From an uncultured Pseudomonadota bacterium (GTDB lineage: Bacteria > Pseudomonadota > Gammaproteobacteria > Burkholderiales > Casimicrobiaceae), in assembly GCA_937958295.1 (NCBI GenBank), contig CALFEY010000183.1:1-9141 (forward strand): 9,141 nucleotides of DNA. The letters are read 5' to 3'. This document shows, piece after piece, positions 1-5,917 of the stretch. The position numbers were made by a program, and so were the translations under genes. Every line of letters starts with the position of its first letter. The stretch's first letter is position 1. Below the pieces are notes generated by a model that ran no database searches, had not been told where the DNA came from, and saw nothing but the letters and a program-made list of their open reading frames with translations.

Positions 1-1
1 C

Positions 2-598
2 ATGTTACTGGCGGCGCCCGAGGCGGGCCCCCCGCCGGCCATCGCGCAGCTCGAGGCGGCTGGCGTGAGGATCGTGCGCGCGAACGGCGAGTTCACGTTC
101 GAGTCGCTGCTTGCCAACGTCGACCTCGTGGCGAGGAGCCTGGCACTTGTGCCTGCGGGCAAGGCGCTGGACGAGACGCTGCGCGGGCAGTGGCGGGCCG
201 CGCGTGCGGCCATCCGTGCGGGCGGCGTGCCGCCCAAGGTGCTGTTCGTGCTGTCGCATGCCGCCAACAACGTACAGGTGGCAGGCGAGGGCACGGCCGC
301 GGCGGCGATGATTGCGCTCGCGGGCGGGGTGAACGCCATCTCCGGCATCAAGGGCTACCGGCCGCTGTCGGCGGAGGGCGCGCTCGCAGCAGCTCCCGAC
401 GTGATCCTCTGCACGCGCGAGGGCCTCGAGGCCGTGGGCGGCGTGGACGTGCTCCTCGCGCGGCCGGGCCTTGCCCTCACACCGGCCGGCAGGGCGCGGC
501 GCGTGCTGGCGCCCGATGCGCTGCTCCTGCTGGGCTTCGGCCCGCGCTTGCCGCAGGCCGTGCGGGAGCTCGCGCACGGCTTCGGGACGCTCGCATGA
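2..598 (+). CDS. hmuT: Heme ABC transporter periplasmic heme-binding protein, C-terminal part (HmuT family)
   Basis: This is the periplasmic receptor of a heme importer, which takes heme from the outer-membrane receptor and delivers it to the HmuU/HmuV translocator. About 198 residues are present. The reading frame is open at the left edge and the first ATG falls inside the conserved stretch LAAPEAGPP, so it is internal; relative to usual family length about 90-110 N-terminal residues, including the signal peptide and the expected heme-ligand tyrosine region, are missing. Visible family hallmarks are VLFVLSHAANNVQVAGEGT (about residues 80-98), GGVNAI, GYRPLSAE, AAPDVIL followed by GLEAVGGVD, and a C-terminal DALLLLGFGPRLPQAVREL block. 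The gene is first in a row with the permease and ATPase, which fixes its role. It ends in TGA at 596-598, overlapping an ATG. A vitamin B12 or siderophore binding protein is less likely given the HmuT-specific blocks. Confidence 0.9.
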   Translation: MLLAAPEAGPPPAIAQLEAAGVRIVRANGEFTFESLLANVDLVARSLALVPAGKALDETLRGQWRAARAAIRAGGVPPKVLFVLSHAANNVQVAGEGTAAAAMIALAGGVNAISGIKGYRPLSAEGALAAAPDVILCTREGLEAVGGVDVLLARPGLALTPAGRARRVLAPDALLLLGFGPRLPQAVRELAHGFGTLA

Positions 599-657
599 GC
601 ACGCGAGGCAGTCGTGCGCGCGTTCGCCGCAGTGCATGTGCGAAGGTCATTCGATGA
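595..657 (+). other. 20-codon micro-ORF bridging hmuT and hmuU
   Basis: A short open frame begins with the ATG at 595 (ATGA overlap with the hmuT stop) and ends with TGA at 655-657 (ATGA overlap with the hmuU start). It encodes MSTRGSRARVRRSACAKVIR, an arginine-rich peptide that I do not recognise. Its double overlap would let ribosomes finishing hmuT re-initiate and be carried to the hmuU start, so it may be a translational coupler and not a functional peptide. Chance in a GC-rich spacer is a real alternative. Confidence 0.3.
641..646 (+). promoter_or_regulatory. Shine-Dalgarno site of hmuU
   Basis: The sequence CGAAGG lies seven bases before the ATG at 654. It supports that start over the in-frame ATG at 636, which has no purine-rich site upstream. 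It also lies inside the bridging micro-ORF. Confidence 0.55.
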
Positions 658-1778
658 GCGTGGCAGGTGCGCCGGGCGCAGCCGCGGAGCGTCGTGCGCC
701 GGCGATCAACCGTTCCGCGGCCGACGGCGCACCGCGCCGGCTGTCCGGCGGGGCCGTGCTCACGGGGCTCGCCGTGCTGCTCGTCGCGCTCACGATCTTC
801 GCGATCGGCTACGGCGCCTTCCGCATTCCTGCCCTCGAGGTGCTGCGCATCCTCGCGAGCGACATCGGCATCGATGCGGGCACGGTGGATCCCCGGCAGG
901 CGGCCGTGCTCAACTCGATCCGCTTGCCCCGGGTGATCCTCGCGGTGGTCACGGGCGCCGGCCTCGCGGTCGCAGGCGCGCTGATGCAAGGCCTGTTCCG
1001 CAATCCGCTCGCCGACCCCACGCTCATTGGCGTGTCCTCGGGCGGCGCCCTCGCCGCGGCCTTCGTGATCGTGCTCGGGGCCACGTGGCTGCCGGGCGTG
1101 TCGAAGGTACTGGGCACGTGGACGCTGCCGCTGGCCGCGTTCATCGGGGCGCTCGTCGTCACGCTCATGGTGTATCGCATCGGCGCGGCCGCGGGCTTCC
1201 TCTCGCTGCCGTCGGTGCTGCTCGCGGGCATCGCGCTCAACGCATTGGCGATGGCCGGTGTGGGCTTCCTGTCCTACCTCGCCAACGACGAGCAGTTGCG
1301 CAACCTCACGTTCTGGAATTTCGGCTCGCTGGGGGGCGCCACGTGGGCCATGCTTTCCGCCGTGGTGCCGCTGGCGCTCACCGCCACGCTCGCGGGCATC
1401 TTCCTCGCGCGTCCGCTCAATGCGCTCGCCCTCGGCGAGTCGCAAGCCGCGCACCTGGGCGTGAACGTGGTGGTGGTCAAGCGCACGGCCATCGTGCTCA
1501 CCGCCCTCGCGGTAGGCTCGCTCGTGGCGGCCACCGGCGTGATCGGCTTCATCGGGCTCGTCGCGCCTCATGCCCTGCGCCTGGCCTGCGGGCCCGACCA
1601 TCGCATCGTGCTGCCGGGGGCGGCGTTGCTCGGCGCCATGCTCGTGGTGATCGCCGATGCCCTGTCGCGCACGCTGGTGGCGCCGGCGGAGTTGCCGATC
1701 GGCATCCTCACTGCGGCGCTCGGCGCGCCGTTCTTCCTCGTGCTCCTGCTGCGCCGCCGCGGGCAGATCGGACTGTGA
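654..1778 (+). CDS. hmuU: Heme ABC transporter permease (HmuU, FecCD family)
   Basis: This is the inner-membrane subunit of the heme importer, forming the translocation pathway as a dimer with two HmuV ATPases. It is 374 residues long, slightly longer than is usual because of a hydrophilic N-terminal tail of about 30 residues. Roughly ten hydrophobic segments run from residue 35 to the end. Family signatures include RLPRVILAVVTGAGLAVAGA, then GALMQGLFRNPLADPTLIG (from residue 108), WNFGSLGGATW, a LGVNVVVVKR segment, and GVIGFIGLVAPHALRL, the cytoplasmic coupling region that contacts the ATPase. The C-terminus has SRTLVAPAELPIGILTAALGAPFF, typical of FecCD/BtuC permeases. The start at 654 was chosen for its Shine-Dalgarno site; an in-frame ATG at 636 is the alternative. 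The stop is two bases before the hmuV start. FecCD members also carry siderophores and B12, but hmuT, hmuV and the chaN-like neighbour point to heme. Confidence 0.93.
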   Translation: MSVAGAPGAAAERRAPAINRSAADGAPRRLSGGAVLTGLAVLLVALTIFAIGYGAFRIPALEVLRILASDIGIDAGTVDPRQAAVLNSIRLPRVILAVVTGAGLAVAGALMQGLFRNPLADPTLIGVSSGGALAAAFVIVLGATWLPGVSKVLGTWTLPLAAFIGALVVTLMVYRIGAAAGFLSLPSVLLAGIALNALAMAGVGFLSYLANDEQLRNLTFWNFGSLGGATWAMLSAVVPLALTATLAGIFLARPLNALALGESQAAHLGVNVVVVKRTAIVLTALAVGSLVAATGVIGFIGLVAPHALRLACGPDHRIVLPGAALLGAMLVVIADALSRTLVAPAELPIGILTAALGAPFFLVLLLRRRGQIGL

Positions 1779-1780
1779 CC

Positions 1781-2599
1781 ATGCTCGTGGCGTCCAACGT
1801 GTCCGTGCGCATCGGCGCCCGCAAGCTCTTGGACGAGGTCTCGCTGGAGGTGCGCCCCGGGCAGACCGTGGCCATCGTCGGCGAGAACGGCGCGGGCAAG
1901 TCCACGCTCCTCAAGGTCCTCGCGGGGGATCGGCTCCCCTCCCGGGCACACGTGGGCGGCGGGGTGAGCGTGTCCGGCCGCGCGCTATCCGCCTGGTCGC
2001 TCGCCGAGCGCGCACGCCTGCGCGCGGTGCTGCCGCAGCGCCCGGAGCTCGCCTTCGCCTTCACCGCGCGTGAGGTGGCGGCGTTCGGGCGCTATCCCGT
2101 ATCCACGCGCTGGCGCGATCCGCGCGATCGCGAGATCGTGGACGCCGCGCTCGGCTTGGCCGACGCGCTGCACCTGGCCGACCGCGAGGTCACCACGCTC
2201 TCCGGCGGCGAGCAAGCGCGCGTGCATCTCGCGGCGGCCTTTGCCCAGTTGTGGGAGCCGGACTATCCGCACCCGCGCTATCTGTTGCTCGACGAGCCCA
2301 CCGCCGCGCTCGACCTCGCCCACCAGCACGCGCTCCTCGCCACCGCGCGGGCTTTCGCCGCCTCGCGCAACCTGGGTGTGCTTGCGATCCTGCACGACCT
2401 CAACCTCGCGGCCACGTATGCGGACCGCGTGGTGGTGCTGCACCGCGGCCGTGTCCTCGCGCAGGGCAGCCCCATCGACGTGTTGCAGCCTCCTATCATC
2501 GCCGAGGGCTTTGGCGTGGCGGCGCAGGTGCTGCCCCATCCCCTCACTCGCGGCGTGCTGATCGCCACCGCCGCGGCGCGGCCGGGTTCGACGGCATGA
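1781..2599 (+). CDS. hmuV: Heme ABC transporter ATP-binding protein (HmuV)
   Basis: This is the cytoplasmic ATPase that powers heme import through HmuU. It is 272 residues, normal for HmuV. All the functional motifs are present and intact: Walker A GENGAGKST at residues 34-42, Q-loop glutamine at 86 in LPQRPELAF, signature LSGGEQ at 140-145, Walker B YLLLDEPTAALD at 167-178, and the H-loop histidine at 205 in ILHDLN. The segment WEPDYPHPRYLLLDEPTAAL, with a short insert before Walker B, and the FTAREVAAFGRYP segment are typical of HmuV and less so of FecE or BtuD. Translation starts two bases after the hmuU stop, with no strong Shine-Dalgarno site, so coupling is likely. Its TGA overlaps the ATG at 2596 of the next gene. 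Confidence 0.94.
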   Translation: MLVASNVSVRIGARKLLDEVSLEVRPGQTVAIVGENGAGKSTLLKVLAGDRLPSRAHVGGGVSVSGRALSAWSLAERARLRAVLPQRPELAFAFTAREVAAFGRYPVSTRWRDPRDREIVDAALGLADALHLADREVTTLSGGEQARVHLAAAFAQLWEPDYPHPRYLLLDEPTAALDLAHQHALLATARAFAASRNLGVLAILHDLNLAATYADRVVVLHRGRVLAQGSPIDVLQPPIIAEGFGVAAQVLPHPLTRGVLIATAAARPGSTA

Positions 2600-2641
2600 C
2601 CGGCGGCTGCGGTCCGCCCCGGGTCGACCGCATGACCGGCG
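2588..2641 (+). repeat. Near-identical 18-bp direct repeat, each copy holding an in-frame ATG
   Basis: TCGACGGCATGACCGGCG at 2588-2605 recurs as TCGACCGCATGACCGGCG at 2624-2641, with one mismatch. The offset is 36 bp, so both ATGs (2596 and 2632) are in the same frame and are the two candidate starts of the ChaN-like gene. Thirteen bases of it (CGACGGCATGACC) also occur at 5911-5923 around the ynjC start. Confidence 0.6.
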
Positions 2642-3483
2642 CACGCCGTGCGCTGGGCGCCCTCGGCATGCTCTTCGTTGCGTGCGTGCCCGCGGGCGCA
2701 CTCGCCGCGGCGCTGCGCGTGGCGGACACGCCGGAGGCGCTCACAATGGCGATGCAGGGCGCGCGCGTGGTCATCCTGGGCGAGGTGCACGACAACGGGA
2801 TGCAGCACGCCCTGCGTGCAGCCGCGCTGCGCAAGCTGGTGGAAGGCGGGGCGCGTCCGGCCCTCGCCTTCGAGCAGTTCGATCGCGAGCGGCAGGCGGC
2901 CATCGATGCCGCGCGCAGCGCCCGCCCCCGGGATGCCGACTACGTGATCGCGCAAGGCGCCGGGGCCCCGAGCTGGAACTGGGCGTACTACAAGCCCTTC
3001 GTCGCGCTCGCCCTGGAATACGACTTGCCCATCGTGGCGGCCAATCTGTCGCGTGCCGACGCGATGAAAGTAGCCACCGGCGGCGCTGTGGCCGACGTTG
3101 CCGTGCCGCCTGCGTTCATGCAGGCCCACGAAGCCGCGGTGGAGAAGGGCCACTGCAACCTGCTGCCGGCGCAGGCGCTGCCCGGCATGGCCCGCGCGCA
3201 GATCGCCCGCGACCGGGCGCTCGCGGAGTCGATCGCGCCTCATGCGGCACGCGGGGTGGTCCTGCTCACCGGCAACGGCCACGCGCGCAACGACATCGGC
3301 GCGCCGCATTGGCTGCCGGCGCAGACGAGGGCCGTCACCCGCACCATCGGCCTTCTCGAAAAGGGGCCGGAGGCCGCGGCAGACGAGACATCGGCGCCGT
3401 TCGACGCGTACGTGCTCACGGAGGCCGTCGCGCGTCCCGACCCGTGCGCGGAGCTCGTGCGGCGGATGAAGCCGAGGAATTAG
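2596..3483 (+). CDS. ChaN-family heme-binding exported protein
   Basis: This is a heme-binding uptake protein of the ChaN/Tiki superfamily, expected in the periplasm or on a membrane. Known ChaN relatives bind heme, are iron-regulated and sit beside heme transporters, as here. From the ATG at 2596 it has 295 residues. Residues 13-37 form a signal peptide (positively charged RR, hydrophobic LGALGMLFVACVPAGALA). A cysteine in FVAC could make it a lipoprotein, but the lipobox is poor, and cleavage after ALA is the alternative. Conserved blocks are VVILGEVHDN (G62-E63-V64-H65-D66), LAFEQFDRERQ, SWNWAYYKPFVALALEYDLPIVAANLSR, and VVLLTGNGHARND (from about residue 221, with G226 to D221-type family spacing and H229). 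The start is uncertain: 2596 overlaps the hmuV stop, while 2632 gives a more standard signal peptide of 283 residues total. Neither has a Shine-Dalgarno site. It is the last gene of the heme unit. Confidence 0.85.
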   Translation: MTGGCGPPRVDRMTGARRALGALGMLFVACVPAGALAAALRVADTPEALTMAMQGARVVILGEVHDNGMQHALRAAALRKLVEGGARPALAFEQFDRERQAAIDAARSARPRDADYVIAQGAGAPSWNWAYYKPFVALALEYDLPIVAANLSRADAMKVATGGAVADVAVPPAFMQAHEAAVEKGHCNLLPAQALPGMARAQIARDRALAESIAPHAARGVVLLTGNGHARNDIGAPHWLPAQTRAVTRTIGLLEKGPEAAADETSAPFDAYVLTEAVARPDPCAELVRRMKPRN

Positions 3484-3503
3484 GGGCCGCGCGGCACCTC
3501 GCT

Positions 3504-3522
3504 GGCCCGCCGGCGTCGGGCC
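3504..3522 (+). other. Small GC hairpin after the heme operon
   Basis: GGCCCG at 3504-3509 pairs with CGGGCC at 3517-3522 around a seven-base loop, about 20 bases after the ChaN-like gene stop. There is no following T-run, so it is not a convincing intrinsic terminator. It could slow or protect the end of the heme operon transcript, or be chance in GC-rich DNA. Confidence 0.25.
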
Positions 3523-3568
3523 GCTCGGGTATGGTCCACGGCGAGCGCGCCGTTGCCGCGGGCTCCTG

Positions 3569-3574
3569 CATAAT
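3569..3574 (+). promoter_or_regulatory. Candidate -10 element giving a leaderless rSAM transcript
   Basis: CATAAT matches the TATAAT consensus at five of six positions and is a rare AT-rich word in this gap. It ends six bases before the ATG at 3581, so transcription would start at or within a base or so of the A of the start codon. The gene has no Shine-Dalgarno site, which fits a leaderless message. No good -35 hexamer is visible 16-18 bases upstream, which weakens the call. Confidence 0.45.
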
Positions 3575-3580
3575 CGCCGC

Positions 3581-4660
3581 ATGGAATCCCTCTATTACGT
3601 CATGTGCTGGGCGTGCCACCGCAAGTGCCGGCACTGCTACGAGTCCCGCTTCCGCCCGTATGTCCGCGCCGAGCTCGAGTCGGTGGTGGCCGAGGCCGAG
3701 CGCAACTTCCCCCGCATCGTCGCCCACCTGCCGGCGCGGATGACCTACCTCGACACCGCCGACGCCCGTCCCGACGGCTCGCTGCCGGAGAAGGTCGGCC
3801 GCATCATCCTGTCCGGCGGCGAAGCGCTCATCGATCCGGTACGCGAGCGCGTCACTTATCGCGTCGTCGAGGCCTTGCGCGACAAGTACCGCGACGCCGG
3901 CGGCGTGAAGATCGTGGTGCAGACCACCGGCGACGTCCTCGACGACGCGATCGTGCGCGACCTCCTCGACCGCGGCGTGTGGATGATCTCGGTGGCGAGC
4001 GTGGACGACTTCCACGTGGGGCTCGAAGGCAAGGAGAAACAGGCGGCGTTTATGGCGAAGCTCACCGCGCTCTTCGAGCGCCACGGCATGCGCCGCTCCG
4101 GCCTGTCTGCCACCACGCGCAACTGGCACGAGGAGGAGGGGCCGGTCTTCAGCTTCTTCGGTGCCACGCCCGACGCCTGGATCGGCAAGCTGTGGCCGCG
4201 CGGGAGGGCCTGGGAGAACGGCCTGTCCACGGCCACGCTCGCCGACAACTTCTGCAATCGCTGGTCCGGCGGGCTGGGCTTCCTGCGCCATCGCTTCAAC
4301 GGCTCGGAGGTGTCGATCGAGCCCGACGGCGCGGTGTACCCGTGTTGCGTCAAGACGCGCCGGCCGCTCGGCAGCCTGCTCGAGGACGACCTGCTCGCCA
4401 TCCTGGAGTCGCTTTCGGAGGAGCCCGCCTACGCCGCCATCAATGCCGGCGAGCCGCAGCGCATGGGCCTCGCGCACGGATGGAGCGAGGCCGAATTCGT
4501 CGCGCGTTCGCGCACCAGCACGCCGCAGGGCGCGTCCTACGCGAACCTGTGCGTAGGCTGCGACGCCTTCCACGACGAAGTGCTGGGTCCGGTGCTGGAG
4601 TCGGCGCGACAGCGGCGGGCCCTGGCGCGCCAGCAGGCGGCGGCCGGGACGCCCGCATGA
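3581..4660 (+). CDS. Radical SAM protein with C-terminal SPASM/twitch-like cysteine region
   Basis: This is a cytoplasmic radical SAM enzyme of 359 residues; I do not recognise its specific reaction. The cluster-binding motif CHRKCRHC is at residues 12-19 (C12, C16, C19) and is followed by the usual aromatic Tyr20. A further cysteine, C9, sits three residues before it. The SAM-binding motif SGGEALIDP has G79-G80-E81. The C-terminal part has EPDGAVYPCC (C255, C256) followed by PLGSLLEDDLLAIL, and NLCVGC (C324, C327), plus C225 in NFCNRW. This order resembles SPASM or twitch domains that bind an auxiliary [4Fe-4S] cluster; five cysteines suit one such cluster better than two. Such enzymes commonly modify peptides or proteins, but no precursor peptide is seen. 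It is not a HemN/HutW-type heme enzyme. It overlaps the ynjB-like start by ATGA, so it is co-translated with the importer. Confidence 0.88.
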   Translation: MESLYYVMCWACHRKCRHCYESRFRPYVRAELESVVAEAERNFPRIVAHLPARMTYLDTADARPDGSLPEKVGRIILSGGEALIDPVRERVTYRVVEALRDKYRDAGGVKIVVQTTGDVLDDAIVRDLLDRGVWMISVASVDDFHVGLEGKEKQAAFMAKLTALFERHGMRRSGLSATTRNWHEEEGPVFSFFGATPDAWIGKLWPRGRAWENGLSTATLADNFCNRWSGGLGFLRHRFNGSEVSIEPDGAVYPCCVKTRRPLGSLLEDDLLAILESLSEEPAYAAINAGEPQRMGLAHGWSEAEFVARSRTSTPQGASYANLCVGCDAFHDEVLGPVLESARQRRALARQQAAAGTPA

Positions 4661-5901
4661 GGCGAGGCGCGACACGCCGTGCATGGCGCGCCGTGGGGCT
4701 CGCCCTGCGTGCCGGGATGCTCGCCGCGCTGGTGGCCATCGCGCCCGGAGTGCGCGCGCAGGCGCAGGTACCCGCCTGGTCCGACGTGCTCGCCAAGGCG
4801 CGCGGCCAGACCGTGAACTTCAATGCCTGGGCCGGCGACGAGAAGACCAACGCTTTCCTCCAGTGGGTGGCAGCCGAGGTGGACAAGCGCCACGGCGTGA
4901 AGGTCAACCACGTCAAGCTCAAGGACACGTCCGAGGCCGTCACGCGCGTCGTGGCGGAGAAGGCGGCAGGCCGCACGAGCGGAGGCAGCGTGGACCTCGT
5001 GTGGATCAACGGCCCCAACTTCCTCGCGTTGAAGGAGCAGGGCCTGCTGCATGGTCCGTTCAGCCAACGCTTGCCCAACTACGTCCGCGTCGACACCATC
5101 GGCATCCGCAGCAACGTGATCGACTTTACGCTTCCGGTCGACGGCATGGCATCGCCGTGGCGACGCGCGCAGATCGTATTCGTGTACGACGGCAAGCGCG
5201 TGCCCACGCCCCCGCGCTCGGTGCGCGAGCTCGCCGCGTGGGCGCAGCGCAATCCCGGGCGGCTCACGCATCCTTCGGTGCGCAACTTCCTGGGCGTGAC
5301 CTTTCTCAAGCAGGCGCTCTATGAGCTCGCGCCCGATCCCGCCGTGTTGCAGGCGCCGGCTACCGATGCCAACTTCGCCGCGGTGACCGCCCCGCTGTGG
5401 GCGTGGTACGACGCGCTCAAGCCCTCGCTCTGGCGCAAGGGTGCGCAGTTCCCCGACAACGGGCCGGCGCAGCGGCAGCTCATGAACGATGGGGAGATCG
5501 ACCTTATGATCTCCTTCAATCCGGCGGAGGCGGCGGTGGCCATCGAGGCGGGGCTCCTGCCGTCCTCGGTGCGCACAGTCGTGTTCGAGCGCGGTACGAT
5601 CGGCAACACGAGCTTCGTGGCGATCCCGTTCAATGCGGCGAACAAGGAAGGGGCGCTCGTGGTGGCGAACTTCCTGCTCGACCCCGCCGTGCAGGCGCAT
5701 GCGCAGGACATCCGGCAGATGGGCAACTTCACGGTCCTCGACATGACGAAGCTCACGCCGGCGGAGCGCAAGCGCTTCGACGACCTGCCCCGCCCGCCGG
5801 CGCTGCCCACCCACGCGGAACTCGGCGTAACGCTCCTGGAGCCACATCCTTCGTGGATGACGCGCATGGCGGGCGAATGGGAGAAGCGCTACACCCGCTA
5901 G
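4657..5901 (+). CDS. ynjB: YnjB-family ABC transporter substrate-binding protein
   Basis: This is the periplasmic binding protein of a YnjBCD-type importer. It is 414 residues, the usual length. The signal peptide is at residues 1-34 (RR-rich start, hydrophobic core, cleavage near GVRA-QAQ), without a lipobox. Diagnostic YnjB blocks are GQTVNFNAWAGDEKTNAFLQWV, GVKVNHVKLKDTSEAVTRVVAEK, GSVDLVWINGPNFLALKEQGLL, and later MNDGEIDLMISFNPAEA and NTSFVAIPFNAANKEGALV. These resemble E. coli YnjB, whose ligand is not firmly established. The fold is expected to be the type II binding protein class that includes thiamine, iron(III) and polyamine receptors. The start at 4657 overlaps the rSAM stop (ATGA). 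The permease gene follows after 16 bases. Confidence 0.9.
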   Translation: MRRGATRRAWRAVGLALRAGMLAALVAIAPGVRAQAQVPAWSDVLAKARGQTVNFNAWAGDEKTNAFLQWVAAEVDKRHGVKVNHVKLKDTSEAVTRVVAEKAAGRTSGGSVDLVWINGPNFLALKEQGLLHGPFSQRLPNYVRVDTIGIRSNVIDFTLPVDGMASPWRRAQIVFVYDGKRVPTPPRSVRELAAWAQRNPGRLTHPSVRNFLGVTFLKQALYELAPDPAVLQAPATDANFAAVTAPLWAWYDALKPSLWRKGAQFPDNGPAQRQLMNDGEIDLMISFNPAEAAVAIEAGLLPSSVRTVVFERGTIGNTSFVAIPFNAANKEGALVVANFLLDPAVQAHAQDIRQMGNFTVLDMTKLTPAERKRFDDLPRPPALPTHAELGVTLLEPHPSWMTRMAGEWEKRYTR

Positions 5902-5917
5902 GCGGCAGCGCGACGGC

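Noticed and set aside
477..1601. 374-codon minus-strand open frame opposite hmuU
   Set aside because: Charged, His/Arg/Glu-rich shadow frame; hmuU is fully supported.
3504..3522. Intrinsic terminator after the ChaN-like gene
   Set aside because: A six-pair stem exists but there is no T-run after it.
3484..3580. Fur box between the two operons
   Set aside because: Only a short AT-rich word is present; nothing like the inverted GATAAT-ATTATC pattern is visible. A Fur site, if any, would be left of the window.
3581..4660. Anaerobic heme-degrading radical SAM enzyme (HutW/ChuW-like)
   Set aside because: It was attractive beside heme uptake, but the protein lacks the HemN-like N-terminal pattern, is shorter, and has a SPASM/twitch-like cysteine end.
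3416..4684. 422-codon minus-strand open frame opposite the radical SAM gene
   Set aside because: It is a shadow of GC-rich coding. Its translation is Arg/His/Gly-rich without a recognisable domain, while the + strand frame has clear radical SAM motifs.
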